DNA from: Anaerolineae bacterium
GTDB taxonomy: Bacteria > Chloroflexota > Anaerolineae > Aggregatilineales > J027
Length of the DNA stretch: 64,000 nt
Assembly (NCBI GenBank): GCA_008933735.1
Contig: WBUL01000003.1
Location: 1 to 64,000, forward strand
Reading direction: 5' to 3'
Part shown: positions 16,670 through 25,427 of the stretch, one piece after another
Numbering within the stretch: position 1 is the stretch's first letter
How the letters are laid out: each line of letters begins with the position of its first letter
Program-made: the position numbers and the translations under genes
The notes under the pieces: generated by a model
The model's database searches: none
The model's input: only the letters and a program-made list of their open reading frames with translations
What the model was told of the DNA's origin: nothing

Positions 16670-18439
16670 GTGAAAAAAGCGCTTGGGCTGGTGGTGCTGC
16701 TGACCCTTCTGGCGGCGGCGGTGCGTGTCTGCCAGCTTGATCGTGTCCCTCTGCGTGGCGACGAAGCCTTCACGGTGCGCTTCTGGGCGCAGAATCCCGC
16801 CGAAACCTGGAACGACTTGGCTCAACGTGAACCCCATCCGATGGGGGCGTTTGTATTGTTCTGGGGTTGGAAGCAGCTTGCGGGCGACAGCGAGTTTGCC
16901 ATGCGTGCGCTGCCGCTGCTGCTGAACTTGCCCGGCGCTACGTTGATGATGGCTTTAGGACGGCGATTCATCCGGTCATGGGCGGCTGTGTGGATGCTGG
17001 GGCTGCTGTGGGCGGTGAATCCTTTTCAGGTTTGGCACGCTCAGGATGCCCGGAATTACGCGATCTGGTCAGTGTTAAGCACGCTGGCGATGTGGCTGTT
17101 TCTGAAGGCCGTCCAGCGAAGCCAGCCCAGAGATTGGATACTTTATGCCCTGGCGGAGATCGCTGCCCTGTATGTTTTTCTGCTGGAACCCTTTTTTGTG
17201 CTTGTGCAGGTGGTTTATCTGCTCCTGTTTCATCGTGGAAGGGTGAAATCCGCGTTTTTGACCTGGGGCATGGTGATGATTGCGCTCATCCCCTGGTTCA
17301 TTCAACTATCACGCCTGTCAGGGTCAGGCTACGAGGGGACAGCCCAGAAGGTCAGTCTCGAAGCGCTGGTGTCGGAATTTATCCCGACGATTTTGTTTGG
17401 TGAAGTTGCCATTTCTGGCATGACTGGCGCAGTGTTAATGACCGTGCTGCTGGTCGGATTGGGCAGCGGCGGGCGGAAGCAGCTAAGCACGCGGCTCCTG
17501 CTGATACTGTGGATTTTTGCCCCACTGATTTTGCTCATGATCGCTGGAACGCGGTTAAGCGTGTTCCGCCCGCGTTATGTGATTCCGATAACTCCGGCGG
17601 TTTTGTTATCCCTGCTCTGGATCGGCTTTCAGGCGAAGGGATCAAAAAGATCGTTGCCGCTGCTGCCAGCCGTAATTACGGCGGTGCTGGTAGGGGTGTC
17701 ACTGTATTCGCTGAATGATTATTTTTACGAAGCACCGCCCAAAGCTCCGGACTGGCGCAGTCTGGCCCGGTTTATCGAAAACCGTGATTACCCGAATGAC
17801 CTTGTGCTGGTGACAAATCTTGACCCGGCGTTTGGTTATTACTATCACGGGGAGGCAGAGGAGATTCCCTGGTCAGCAATTCAGGATTATGCGGCCCTGC
17901 TTGAGCCAGGTAGGGGGGTATTTGTCCAGGTGGGAGACAATACCTTTGCTGCCAGCCTGTACTTGCAGGAAAACGCGCAGTTGATCCCGCCTGTGCTGGA
18001 GTTGGTGAAGCAGTTCCGTCCTTATTACACAGAAGCGAATGAAATCGAGAATCCGCTGGATTTGCAGGTTGGGGACGTTACCCGGCTGCGCGGTTATACG
18101 CTGCTGGGCGGGGATGAATTTGGGCTGACCATCTTCCTGTACTGGCAGCCTCTGCGGCGCACCGAAACGGAACATGTTGCCTTCGTGCATGTGCTGGATG
18201 AGGGTGGAACTTATGTTGCAGGAGAAGATCATGTGCCGTTAAACCACAATGCGAGTACAACCGCCTGGATACCCGGCAGTCTTCTCCGGGATGCTTTTGC
18301 TGTACGTGTGCCGCCGGGAACTTATACTCTGGAAATCGGCATGTACGACAGTGTGACCAAAACTCGTTTGTTGATCCAGGACGTGTTGGGAAACTCATTG
18401 GGGGATCGGTTTCTGTCCGACAGAGTAGAAGTGAAATAG
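16670..18439 (+). CDS. GT39/ArnT-like membrane glycosyltransferase
   Basis: About 589 residues from a GTG start at 16670, one base after the stop of the preceding gene; the longer frame from 16631 overlaps that gene. The first segment is followed by LDRVPLRGDEAFTVRFW, with the acidic pair (D-E) that coordinates metal in GT-C enzymes of the PMT/ArnT class, and by the helices typical of the fold. The C-terminal 200 residues are extracytoplasmic and include a beta-sandwich-like part (LQVGDVTRLRGYTLLGGDEF, VPPGTYTLEIGMYD). It probably transfers a sugar from a polyprenyl-phosphate donor; donor and acceptor are unknown. Confidence 0.75.
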   Translation: MKKALGLVVLLTLLAAAVRVCQLDRVPLRGDEAFTVRFWAQNPAETWNDLAQREPHPMGAFVLFWGWKQLAGDSEFAMRALPLLLNLPGATLMMALGRRFIRSWAAVWMLGLLWAVNPFQVWHAQDARNYAIWSVLSTLAMWLFLKAVQRSQPRDWILYALAEIAALYVFLLEPFFVLVQVVYLLLFHRGRVKSAFLTWGMVMIALIPWFIQLSRLSGSGYEGTAQKVSLEALVSEFIPTILFGEVAISGMTGAVLMTVLLVGLGSGGRKQLSTRLLLILWIFAPLILLMIAGTRLSVFRPRYVIPITPAVLLSLLWIGFQAKGSKRSLPLLPAVITAVLVGVSLYSLNDYFYEAPPKAPDWRSLARFIENRDYPNDLVLVTNLDPAFGYYYHGEAEEIPWSAIQDYAALLEPGRGVFVQVGDNTFAASLYLQENAQLIPPVLELVKQFRPYYTEANEIENPLDLQVGDVTRLRGYTLLGGDEFGLTIFLYWQPLRRTETEHVAFVHVLDEGGTYVAGEDHVPLNHNASTTAWIPGSLLRDAFAVRVPPGTYTLEIGMYDSVTKTRLLIQDVLGNSLGDRFLSDRVEVK

Positions 18440-18451
18440 CCTGCTGAAAGA

Positions 18452-19219
18452 TCATGACTTCGGTCTGCCCGGAAAAAAGGCATTGGTGCGGCGGATATAC
18501 TCGGCATACTGAGGCTTGGTTTGTACCAGGGTGCGTTCCAGCATCGCCACACCAGAAACTTTCATCAGCAGGTAAACCATCAGCGCCGTTCCGTAAAAGC
18601 TCCACCAGCCGCCCGCCGCCAGCGCAATCAGATAGAATCCAATCCAGGTGACGGCATCACCAAAGTAATTTGGGTGACGGGTGTAGCGCCACAAACCTGT
18701 ATCCAGCACCTGACCCTTATTGGCAGGATCGCTTTTGAAACGGGCAAGCTGAAAATCACCGACTGACTCAAAGAGCAGCCCAACCGCCCAGACCATGATT
18801 CCCAGAAGATCAAGGACGTTCAGATTGTGGTCGCCAAGCTGTGCGGCCAACAGTGGTGCGGAGACCAGCCACAGAATGGTTCCCTGCAAAAGATTGACAC
18901 GGAAGTAGCTTTTCCACCAGTAACTTGTACCCGTTTCTTCACGCCATTTCCGGTAGCGAAAATCTTCTTTAGGAAGCCCATTGCGCCACAGCAGATAGAT
19001 CGACAGTCGCAGTCCCCACACGGCGGTTAATGCCAGCACAAGCCATTTTCGGGACTCATGCCCTTCGGCAAGGAGAAAATACGTGCCTGCCGCAACGACA
19101 AATCCGGTTCCCCAGAAAATATCCACGATGCTGGAATTTTGCAGCGGCAGACTCAGCAGCCAGACCAGAGACATAAAGACCAGAATAACTCCATAACCGA
19201 TGAGGTAAATTTCAAGCAT
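18452..19219 (-). CDS. DUF1295 family membrane protein (steroid 5-alpha-reductase-like)
   Basis: A 255-residue, six- to seven-helix membrane protein. The C-terminal motif TGLWRYTRHPNYFGDAVTWI (about 178-197) is the nicotinamide-cofactor-binding signature of the DUF1295/steroid 5-alpha-reductase C-terminal family, and RNGLPKEDFRYRKWRE (about 79-94) is the family's conserved loop. Members reduce double bonds of lipid substrates; the bacterial ones are mostly uncharacterised. It is convergent with the GT39-like gene and divergent from the TIR gene, separated from the latter by 115 bp that hold a TATAAT at 19289-19294. Confidence 0.88.
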   Translation of the reverse strand: MLEIYLIGYGVILVFMSLVWLLSLPLQNSSIVDIFWGTGFVVAAGTYFLLAEGHESRKWLVLALTAVWGLRLSIYLLWRNGLPKEDFRYRKWREETGTSYWWKSYFRVNLLQGTILWLVSAPLLAAQLGDHNLNVLDLLGIMVWAVGLLFESVGDFQLARFKSDPANKGQVLDTGLWRYTRHPNYFGDAVTWIGFYLIALAAGGWWSFYGTALMVYLLMKVSGVAMLERTLVQTKPQYAEYIRRTNAFFPGRPKS

Positions 19220-19334
19220 GTCTGCCGGGCTCTCTCTATCTACTACTCATGATAATAGCAGAAGAACCCGTTTGCTGACGCGAAGGTTTATAATCAGGCT
19301 AAAACAGCATTTCATAAGGAACAAGGAAATACTT

Positions 19335-20432
19335 ATGGATAGTGACTCTGCCCCACCAGAAAGATACCCCTTCCGTGTTTTTATCAGCTATTCGCACAAA
19401 GACAGAGACCTGGTAACGAGAATGGTTGGCATCCTGGAAAGTATCGGACTGCAACCTTTGTGGGACAAAAATATTCATCCGGGGATGCCCTTTACGGATG
19501 AAATCAAAGACCTGATCGCTCGCGCCCATCTTTTTATCCCGCTTATTACGCAAAACGCTCAGGAACGTCCCTGGGTCCATCAGGAAACCGGTTATGCACA
19601 GGCTCTCAATATCCCTATCCTGCCTATCGCGTTGGAAGGGCAGGACATCCCCAATGATATGATTGCTCAACTGCAAGCGGTGGTGGTGAAACCAGGCATG
19701 GAAGATTTAATAGCACGGCTGCAAGCCATCGACATTGAACGCCTGGTGCTTCCTGAACCCCACAAACCTCGTGCGGTTATGGAGGTGGCCGATTGGCCGG
19801 AAAGCCGGGCGGAAATGATGATCCGCTATTTGCAGTGGGTCACTGATCTTGGGGTGTGTGGTCAGGTGCGGTTTCGCGCCAGCTCAACCACATTCTCGAT
19901 CCCAGATAAAGAGATCAATCATCCTGTGTGGAAGGCGCGTGATGGTGTTTTTGCCGGGGAAACGCCGCGAAGCGATTACTTTCATCATCTCCAGCGGGAA
20001 GAGCTGAGGGCAATGGAGCGTCATGTAATAAGCTGTGGCGTTTCGCTGATTATGGGTCATCCTGCTAACATCGCCGCACATCGGGGCGATCATGCGAGAA
20101 GGGCACGCCTGGAAAGCGTGCAGCAGTTTTTTAGCAGGATTCCCGATGACCACCTGAAAATTATATTTTTCCCGAAAAGAGAAAGCGGCAATTTGGTCAT
20201 CGTGGGAGATTATTTTGTGGCTGAGTCGTTGGCACCGCGTCCCGGTGGTTGGTTACAAACGATCTTTAATTCCCATCCTCCAACTGTGTTACAGCGGATG
20301 CGAAGGTTCGATCATGAATTTAAGGATTTATATCCGGCTTATGGGGTCACACGGCAGGCAGCCATTGAAGAAATCCAGCGCGTTCTTGACACCCTGGCTC
20401 CATATCCGGATGAGGATGAAGAAACCGGGTAG
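19335..20432 (+). CDS. TIR-domain protein with unrecognised C-terminal domain
   Basis: About 365 residues from the ATG at 19335 (AAGGA upstream); the open frame reaches back to 19218 but lacks coding character there. Residues 13-145 are a TIR domain: VFISYSHKD (15-23), LWDKNIHPGMPF (42-53), LFIPLITQNAQ (67-77) and RPWVHQETGYA, with E84 at the place of the catalytic glutamate of NAD-cleaving TIRs. Residues 155-365 form a separate domain that I do not recognise; notable pieces are ISCGVSLIMGHPANI, IFFPKR and VIVGDYFVAESLAPRPGG. No transmembrane segment. It stands alone between a DUF1295 gene and an ABC operon. An NAD-depleting or cyclic-ADPR-making immune or signalling effector is possible, but unproven. 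Confidence 0.75.
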   Translation: MDSDSAPPERYPFRVFISYSHKDRDLVTRMVGILESIGLQPLWDKNIHPGMPFTDEIKDLIARAHLFIPLITQNAQERPWVHQETGYAQALNIPILPIALEGQDIPNDMIAQLQAVVVKPGMEDLIARLQAIDIERLVLPEPHKPRAVMEVADWPESRAEMMIRYLQWVTDLGVCGQVRFRASSTTFSIPDKEINHPVWKARDGVFAGETPRSDYFHHLQREELRAMERHVISCGVSLIMGHPANIAAHRGDHARRARLESVQQFFSRIPDDHLKIIFFPKRESGNLVIVGDYFVAESLAPRPGGWLQTIFNSHPPTVLQRMRRFDHEFKDLYPAYGVTRQAAIEEIQRVLDTLAPYPDEDEETG

Positions 20433-20537
20433 AACGGGTCAAAAATCTTTTACTGGTTTTTCATCGTGTGTTAAGAATAGTCTGTTAGGCTATCCTGGTT
20501 TTTGGCGATAAAATATCCAGCGCAGACGAAATCGAGG

Positions 20538-22193
20538 ATGCTAGTGGCTGCTTTGCCTAGAGATTGGTTTGATTCTCGTCAGGGGCGCGTGCTGCTCGAA
20601 AACCTGACAGCCTATCTGTTTATTTTTCCCGCGGGCGCAATCATTTTTATTTTTGGGCTTTTTCCGGTTGCTTTTGCGTTTTTTGTCAGTCTTTATCGCT
20701 GGCGGCGCTTTCCGGACGAATATCTGGGGTTGGAAAATTACTATAAGGCGCTGGGGAATTTTGGCTATATCCTGTTTTTCTTTACCGCACTTGCGGTGCT
20801 GGTTTACGCGGCGATTCTATTTTACCAGTTGGTGAAGCGGGTTCGTGGGGGTATGTGGCTGTATATCCTTCCTGGTATTGTGAATGCAGCGGCGGCAGCA
20901 CTTTTTGTAGACTGGTTCTTCAAACTGCTTCCCTATGTGCTGGATGTGCCACGTCGGATGCCGCGTGGTCAGACCCGTGACCGTGCCCTGTTTGTGGACG
21001 AATTTTTCAACAGTTTCAAATTTGAAGGGGTTCCCGATGCTGGCTACCGCCTGCTGTTCGGACTTGTGGCAGGGGTAGTTCTCAGTCTGGCTTGTCTGTG
21101 GCTGGTACGATCCAGAGATCGGGTCGAAGTGCTGCTGCGAATTACCGTGACTGTCTTGCTGGTCATTGGCGGTGCCTGGTTGATGCGCCTGACGTTGAAT
21201 GAAATGGACGAGACCATCCAGTTAGCCGAGGATGCGGGTGAATCGCTCCCCATCTGGACACAGATTATTTTTATCGGCCTGGGTGCGATCCTTCTGTTTG
21301 TGGCCTATGCTGTCTGGACACGGGCGGTGCGTCAGGATGAAGATCGCCGCTTTGTTTTTTGGGGGCTGGCCGCACTGCTCCTGATGGCGGGCGGCTATCT
21401 GTTGATCGTGTATTTCCCTCAATCCATCACGGCCATTGACAATGATCTGGAGCAGGGATTCTGGGTGACGATCCTGTATGTCATCGGGACAGTGCCGGTT
21501 CAGCTAGGTCTGGGTCTGGGTCTGGCGTACCTGTTGTTTCATACACAGCGGGGCAAAACTATGTTCCGTATCATCTACTTTTTGCCCTACATTACGCCAT
21601 TTGCAGCCACAGCGGTTGTATTTTCAACGATGTTTTCTAACCGCAATAATTCCCCTGCTAATTATATGTTGAAGTTTTTCGGGATCGACTCTCAGAAGTG
21701 GCTGCTTGAGCCCACACCAGTGAATGAACTGATTTTCAAGCGCGATTTACCGCAGCTTCTGGAAGGGCCAGGACTGGCGCTGGTGGTGATTATGATCTGG
21801 TCGATCTGGACGTATATCGGGTATGACACGGTGATTTTTATGGCAGGGCTGGGAAACATCCCGCCAGAGTACTATGAAGCCGCCCGCATTGACGGCGCAT
21901 CTACGTGGTCGTTATTCCGGCATATTACTCTGCCACTCCTTTCGCCGACGACGTTTTTTCTTTCGCTGATTGCAATTATTGGAACGTTCCAGGCATTTAC
22001 CCAGATGTGGATCATGCGGCGTCCGGCGGCCTATGATGCGGTGGATACGGTGGGGGTTTATCTGTTTGAAACGGTCTCCACCAAAGCAGAGTATGGGTAT
22101 GGGTCGGCCATGGCTTTTGTGCTTTTTGCGACGATTCTGATGATAACCTTCTTCCAGAACCGGATTTTGAGCAGGAGAGTGTTTTATGGCTAA
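20538..22193 (+). CDS. Carbohydrate ABC transporter permease (MalF/UgpA class), extended
   Basis: About 551 residues. The frame is open from a TTG at 20502, but ATG at 20538 or GTG at 20544 (GAGG six bases before) are better starts. The C-terminal half is a standard binding-protein-dependent permease with the EAA loop (YYEAARIDGASTWSLFRHIT, about 442-461) that docks to the ATPase. The N-terminal half is unusual: after the first helix it carries about 250 extra residues with five or six further hydrophobic segments, against about 300 residues for a typical sugar permease. It forms one operon with the second permease (8-bp overlap) and the binding protein; no ATPase gene is adjacent, so a shared MsmK/UgpC-type ATPase is presumed. 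Confidence 0.85.
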   Translation: MLVAALPRDWFDSRQGRVLLENLTAYLFIFPAGAIIFIFGLFPVAFAFFVSLYRWRRFPDEYLGLENYYKALGNFGYILFFFTALAVLVYAAILFYQLVKRVRGGMWLYILPGIVNAAAAALFVDWFFKLLPYVLDVPRRMPRGQTRDRALFVDEFFNSFKFEGVPDAGYRLLFGLVAGVVLSLACLWLVRSRDRVEVLLRITVTVLLVIGGAWLMRLTLNEMDETIQLAEDAGESLPIWTQIIFIGLGAILLFVAYAVWTRAVRQDEDRRFVFWGLAALLLMAGGYLLIVYFPQSITAIDNDLEQGFWVTILYVIGTVPVQLGLGLGLAYLLFHTQRGKTMFRIIYFLPYITPFAATAVVFSTMFSNRNNSPANYMLKFFGIDSQKWLLEPTPVNELIFKRDLPQLLEGPGLALVVIMIWSIWTYIGYDTVIFMAGLGNIPPEYYEAARIDGASTWSLFRHITLPLLSPTTFFLSLIAIIGTFQAFTQMWIMRRPAAYDAVDTVGVYLFETVSTKAEYGYGSAMAFVLFATILMITFFQNRILSRRVFYG

Positions 22194-23055
22194 AGTTCGC
22201 AAGCCCTTTCCCTGGAGAACCGTGTTCAGCTACCTCATTTTGATCGTGGGGGTGATCGTCGCGGTGCTTCCGTTTATGTGGATGGTGAGTTCATCGTTAA
22301 TGACCCAGGCTGAAGTCAGCCTGGGTCGAATTGTGCCCGATGAGCCACAGCCTCAGAATTATACGGAAGCATGGAATCGTGCGAACTTTGGGCGGTTCAT
22401 GTGGAACAGTACCCGGATTACGGTGATTACTATCGTCGGACTGCTGCTGTTCTGTATTCCGGCGGCATATGCCTTTGCCCGGATGCGATTTGTAGGGCGG
22501 AACGTGTTGTTTGCAATCATGCTGACCACGCTCATGATTCCCGATATTGTGACTTTGATTCCTAATTTTTTAACGATCATCTGGTTGGGCCGATTTAGCG
22601 CAACGATCTGTGGGGAGGCGTGTGCGTGGTACAACAACTGGCCTGCCTTGACGGTTCCCTTCATGGCATCCGCGTTTTCTATTTTTCTGCTGCGCCAGTT
22701 TTTTGCTCAGATTCCAGATGAACTCTGGGATGCAGCGCGAATTGATGGGGCAGGGCATCTGCGTTTTATGGTTCAGATTGTACTTCCGCTTTCCAGAGCG
22801 CCCGTGATGACCGTCATCACCTTTGCGTTTATCGGGTCGTGGAATTCGCTCCTGTGGCCGCTGCTGGTGACCCAAAGCGATGACTGGCGTCCGGTGGCGG
22901 CAGGTCTGACTAAATTTGTCAATTCGGATGCGCCAGGGGACTTTCACCTGCAAATGGCCGCTTCTGTGATTATGATTGTCCCGATCCTGATCATGTATTT
23001 TTTCACCCAGAAGCAGTTTACCGAAGGCATCGCAACTTCAGGATTAAAAGGTTAG
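22186..23055 (+). CDS. Carbohydrate ABC transporter permease (MalG/UgpE class)
   Basis: A 289-residue six-helix permease. FPWRTVFSYLILIVGVI opens the first helix, and the EAA loop is LWDAARIDGAGHLRFMVQIV (about 183-202), where the first residues diverge from EAA but the DG-G core is kept. The loop after helix 3 contains a cysteine pair (ATICGEACAWYNNW, about 140-153) sometimes seen in this subgroup. The ATG overlaps the upstream permease by 8 bp, indicating translational coupling. Together with the upstream permease and the binding protein it forms the membrane part of a sugar importer; the sugar cannot be deduced. Confidence 0.9.
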   Translation: MAKVRKPFPWRTVFSYLILIVGVIVAVLPFMWMVSSSLMTQAEVSLGRIVPDEPQPQNYTEAWNRANFGRFMWNSTRITVITIVGLLLFCIPAAYAFARMRFVGRNVLFAIMLTTLMIPDIVTLIPNFLTIIWLGRFSATICGEACAWYNNWPALTVPFMASAFSIFLLRQFFAQIPDELWDAARIDGAGHLRFMVQIVLPLSRAPVMTVITFAFIGSWNSLLWPLLVTQSDDWRPVAAGLTKFVNSDAPGDFHLQMAASVIMIVPILIMYFFTQKQFTEGIATSGLKG

Positions 23056-23145
23056 TACCCTCCATCGCCGAACAAGCGGTGTGTTTTTAGGCAGTCTCAA
23101 CGTGAGGGATTTCGTTGGGATGAATAGATATGGAGAATAGAGAAC

Positions 23146-24438
23146 ATGCGTAAACTGATTATTCTCGGTCTTCTAGTCGTTCTCGTCGTAGGGTTGAGTG
23201 CCGTTTCTGCTCAGGATATGAGCGGTGTAGACCCGTCCGGTCAAACCGTTGTGTACTGGCATCAGTATAACAGCGACCCGCAGCTTGCAACCATGAACGC
23301 GCTTATCGAAGAATTTAACAGCACCAACGAGTGGGGGATCACGGTTGAAGGCACAGCCCAGGGTAACTATAATGATATTCGTGACCTGATGAACGCGGCC
23401 ATTATTTCCGGTGAACTGCCGAACCTGGTGGCGGGCTTCCAGAATGACGCGCTCAGCTACTACCGGGATGGTGCGGCGACGGATATTACCCCCTATGTCA
23501 ATGATTCGACTTATGGCATTGGCGACCTGAATCTGAATCAGGGCATCCTTGCGGTCAATGTGTTTGCTGACCAGGATGGTGCGATGCTGGCATGGCCGAA
23601 CCAGATTTCTGCCAATGTGCTGGCCGTCAATCTGACCATGTTGGGTGAACTCGGCTTTGATGCGCCTCCCACGACGTTTGAAGAATTCAAAGCGATTGCG
23701 TGCGCGGCTGCGGAAGCCGAGGAAACCGAAGGTTATCCGATTAAAGCCGACTCGTCCAACTTCGAATCAATGGTTGCCAGTCACGGCGGCTCGATTTTCG
23801 TGGATGGGCAGTACAACTTCACCAGCCCGGAAGTGATCGCTACGTTTGAATTCTACAAAGACCTGTACGATTCGGGCTGTGCTTACCTCCCTGACAGCCA
23901 GTTTGGGAACACCGATGACTTTGCGATTGGCAAAAACCCGATGGCGCTGGGCAGCACGGCAGGTCTTCCGTTCATTCAGGGTGGAATGGATGCGGCTGGC
24001 TACGTGGCGGATTGGGTTGTGACCACCACACCCTGGACAGAAGGCAACCGCACGCTGCAAATCTACGTGCCAAGCATCATCATGGTACCCAGCACGCCGG
24101 AGCAGGAGCTCGCCAGCTGGTTGTTCCTGAAATTCCTGTCGGGTGTTGACCAGCAGGTTGCCTGGACAACCGCGACCTCTTACTTCCCGATGAATCTGGA
24201 CGCCACTGCTGGCCTGGCGGATTTTGTGGCGGAAAATCCCCGCTTTGGGGAAGCCTTTGCGCTGCTCAATGACCCTGAAGTGACGCTCTACTTTGCGCCG
24301 CAGCAGCTTTCGTATGGCGCGATACGCGGCCTGGTGAGTGAAGCGCTGGCGGATGTCACCAGCAATGGGCGTGATGTGATGGAAGTGGCGGAAGAACTCG
24401 AAGCTGAAGCGAACGCCGCCCACGCCGACGCGCAGTAA
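23146..24438 (+). CDS. Extracellular sugar-binding protein of ABC importer
   Basis: A 430-residue secreted family 1 solute-binding protein. The signal peptide is residues 1-22 (cleavage after AVSA), with no lipobox cysteine, so in a single-membrane cell it would need another means of retention. TVVYWHQYNSDPQ (about 34-46) and NALIEEFNSTNEW are the usual N-lobe start of the maltose/glycerol-3-phosphate binding protein class; later QIYVPSIIMVPSTPEQE and AWLFLKFL are typical. It lies 90 bp after the permeases and ends in a strong terminator, so the three genes form one operon. Substrate not identifiable. Confidence 0.9.
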   Translation: MRKLIILGLLVVLVVGLSAVSAQDMSGVDPSGQTVVYWHQYNSDPQLATMNALIEEFNSTNEWGITVEGTAQGNYNDIRDLMNAAIISGELPNLVAGFQNDALSYYRDGAATDITPYVNDSTYGIGDLNLNQGILAVNVFADQDGAMLAWPNQISANVLAVNLTMLGELGFDAPPTTFEEFKAIACAAAEAEETEGYPIKADSSNFESMVASHGGSIFVDGQYNFTSPEVIATFEFYKDLYDSGCAYLPDSQFGNTDDFAIGKNPMALGSTAGLPFIQGGMDAAGYVADWVVTTTPWTEGNRTLQIYVPSIIMVPSTPEQELASWLFLKFLSGVDQQVAWTTATSYFPMNLDATAGLADFVAENPRFGEAFALLNDPEVTLYFAPQQLSYGAIRGLVSEALADVTSNGRDVMEVAEELEAEANAAHADAQ

Positions 24439-24456
24439 CTTTCCAGCTCTATAAAA

Positions 24457-24488
24457 CAAACAGGGGGCCGAAGGCCCCTTGTTTATTC
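24457..24488. terminator. Bidirectional Rho-independent terminator after the ABC operon
   Basis: A 12-bp stem (AAACAGGGGGCC with GGCCCCTTGTTT, one wobble) around a GAA loop is followed by T-rich sequence on the plus strand and by A-rich/T-rich sequence on the other. It sits between the convergent binding-protein and DUF4342 genes and can serve both. Confidence 0.85.
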
Positions 24489-24489
24489 T

Positions 24490-25314
24490 TTAAGAAGGTT
24501 CTTCTCGCTGAATTTCGACACGCACTTTGGAGAGGAGTGAGGCGACCCCCCCGACTGCGGCTAGAATCGCGGCGGCCACGCCGCTGCCGACAACCACTTT
24601 GGTCAACGGGGCTTCCAGAATCACTTCGCCATCCGAGTTGCTGATTACCAGGCGGCGGACGTTGCCTTCTTCAATCAGATGTTTGACGCCCTCTACGAGT
24701 TGGCCGCTCACGATTTCGACTTCTTCCCGAACGAAATGCCCGGCAGTCCTGGCCTGATCCGTCATTGTGGGCGCCGCTTCTCTGGCTCTCTCTGAGATTT
24801 GAACAGCAGCATGTTTGGCCTGTTCCGCTGTGAGCGCAGCGAATTCCTTGGCTTTTTCGGTTAACACGGCAGCGGCAGCTTTCGTTTGTTCAGAGACGAC
24901 GGGCGCGGTAATCTTGGCCTGTTCTGCCGCCATTGCAGCGAATTCCTTGGCTTTTTCGGTTAACACGGCGGCGGCGGCTTTCGTTTGTTCAGAGACGGTG
25001 GGCGCAGTTTCCTTAGCCTGTTCTGCCGCCATCGCAGCGAATTCCTTGGCTTTAACTGTTAGCTGTTGGGCGATATTCTTGGCATATTCAGCCGCAGCAG
25101 GGGCATTCTCATTGAACTGCGCGACCGCCAGCGCCGCGAGTTCCTTCGCTTTTTCGTTGAGCTGATGAGCCGTTGTTCTGGCTTGCTCTGTAAGGTGAGG
25201 GGCAGTTGTTTTTGCCTGTTCGGACGCTAATGCGGCGAGTTCTTTCGCTTTTTCACTTAAGAGTGCCGCATTTGATTTTATCTGTTCCTGAATTTGTGAT
25301 GCTGTGCTGTTCAT
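24490..25314 (-). CDS. DUF4342 protein with long 33-residue helical repeats (LEA-like)
   Basis: A 274-residue protein without a signal peptide. Residues 1-195 are almost wholly Ala/Glu/Lys/Gln and built of about six units of 33 residues (three 11-mers each), for example LTEKAKEFAAMAAEQAK, which predict a continuous amphipathic helix like group 3 LEA proteins. Residues about 195-270 match DUF4342 (VSGQLVEGVKHLIEEGNVRR, then a hydrophobic GVAAAILAAVGGVASLL stretch). The repeat could lie along membranes or shield proteins; this is inference. Two adjacent units are nearly identical in DNA. A TATAAT on this strand at 25342-25347 and GAGGAGT before the ATG support the start. Confidence 0.75.
   Translation of the reverse strand: MNSTASQIQEQIKSNAALLSEKAKELAALASEQAKTTAPHLTEQARTTAHQLNEKAKELAALAVAQFNENAPAAAEYAKNIAQQLTVKAKEFAAMAAEQAKETAPTVSEQTKAAAAVLTEKAKEFAAMAAEQAKITAPVVSEQTKAAAAVLTEKAKEFAALTAEQAKHAAVQISERAREAAPTMTDQARTAGHFVREEVEIVSGQLVEGVKHLIEEGNVRRLVISNSDGEVILEAPLTKVVVGSGVAAAILAAVGGVASLLSKVRVEIQREEPS
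24841..25038 (-). repeat. Tandem 99-bp coding repeat inside the DUF4342 gene
   Basis: Two directly adjacent 99-bp units (24841-24939 and 24940-25038) differ by only about ten bases by eye, each starting GAATTCCTTGGCTTTTTCGG on the plus strand; a third start (GAATTCCTTGGC) follows at 25039 and then diverges. Unit length equals 33 codons, so gain or loss of a unit keeps frame. Confidence 0.85.
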
Positions 25315-25341
25315 AAAGGCACTCCTCTGATTATTATCCTA

Positions 25342-25347
25342 ATTATA
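25342..25347 (-). promoter_or_regulatory. Probable -10 element for the DUF4342 gene
   Basis: TATAAT on the minus strand, 28 bases before the ATG at 25314 and ahead of a GAGGAGT ribosome-binding site. The -35 region is poor, so this is a tentative call. Confidence 0.4.
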
Positions 25348-25427
25348 ACAGAGAAGTTTAGAAACGGTTTAATTTCATATGATGAGTCACTTAGAAATTC
25401 AGCGCCCAAACTGAACACCGTTTCGTT

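Noticed and set aside
12096..20432. WYL regulator plus TIR gene considered as one defence island
   Set aside because: Seven kilobases of envelope and secretion genes lie between them and no other defence gene is present; linkage is not supported.
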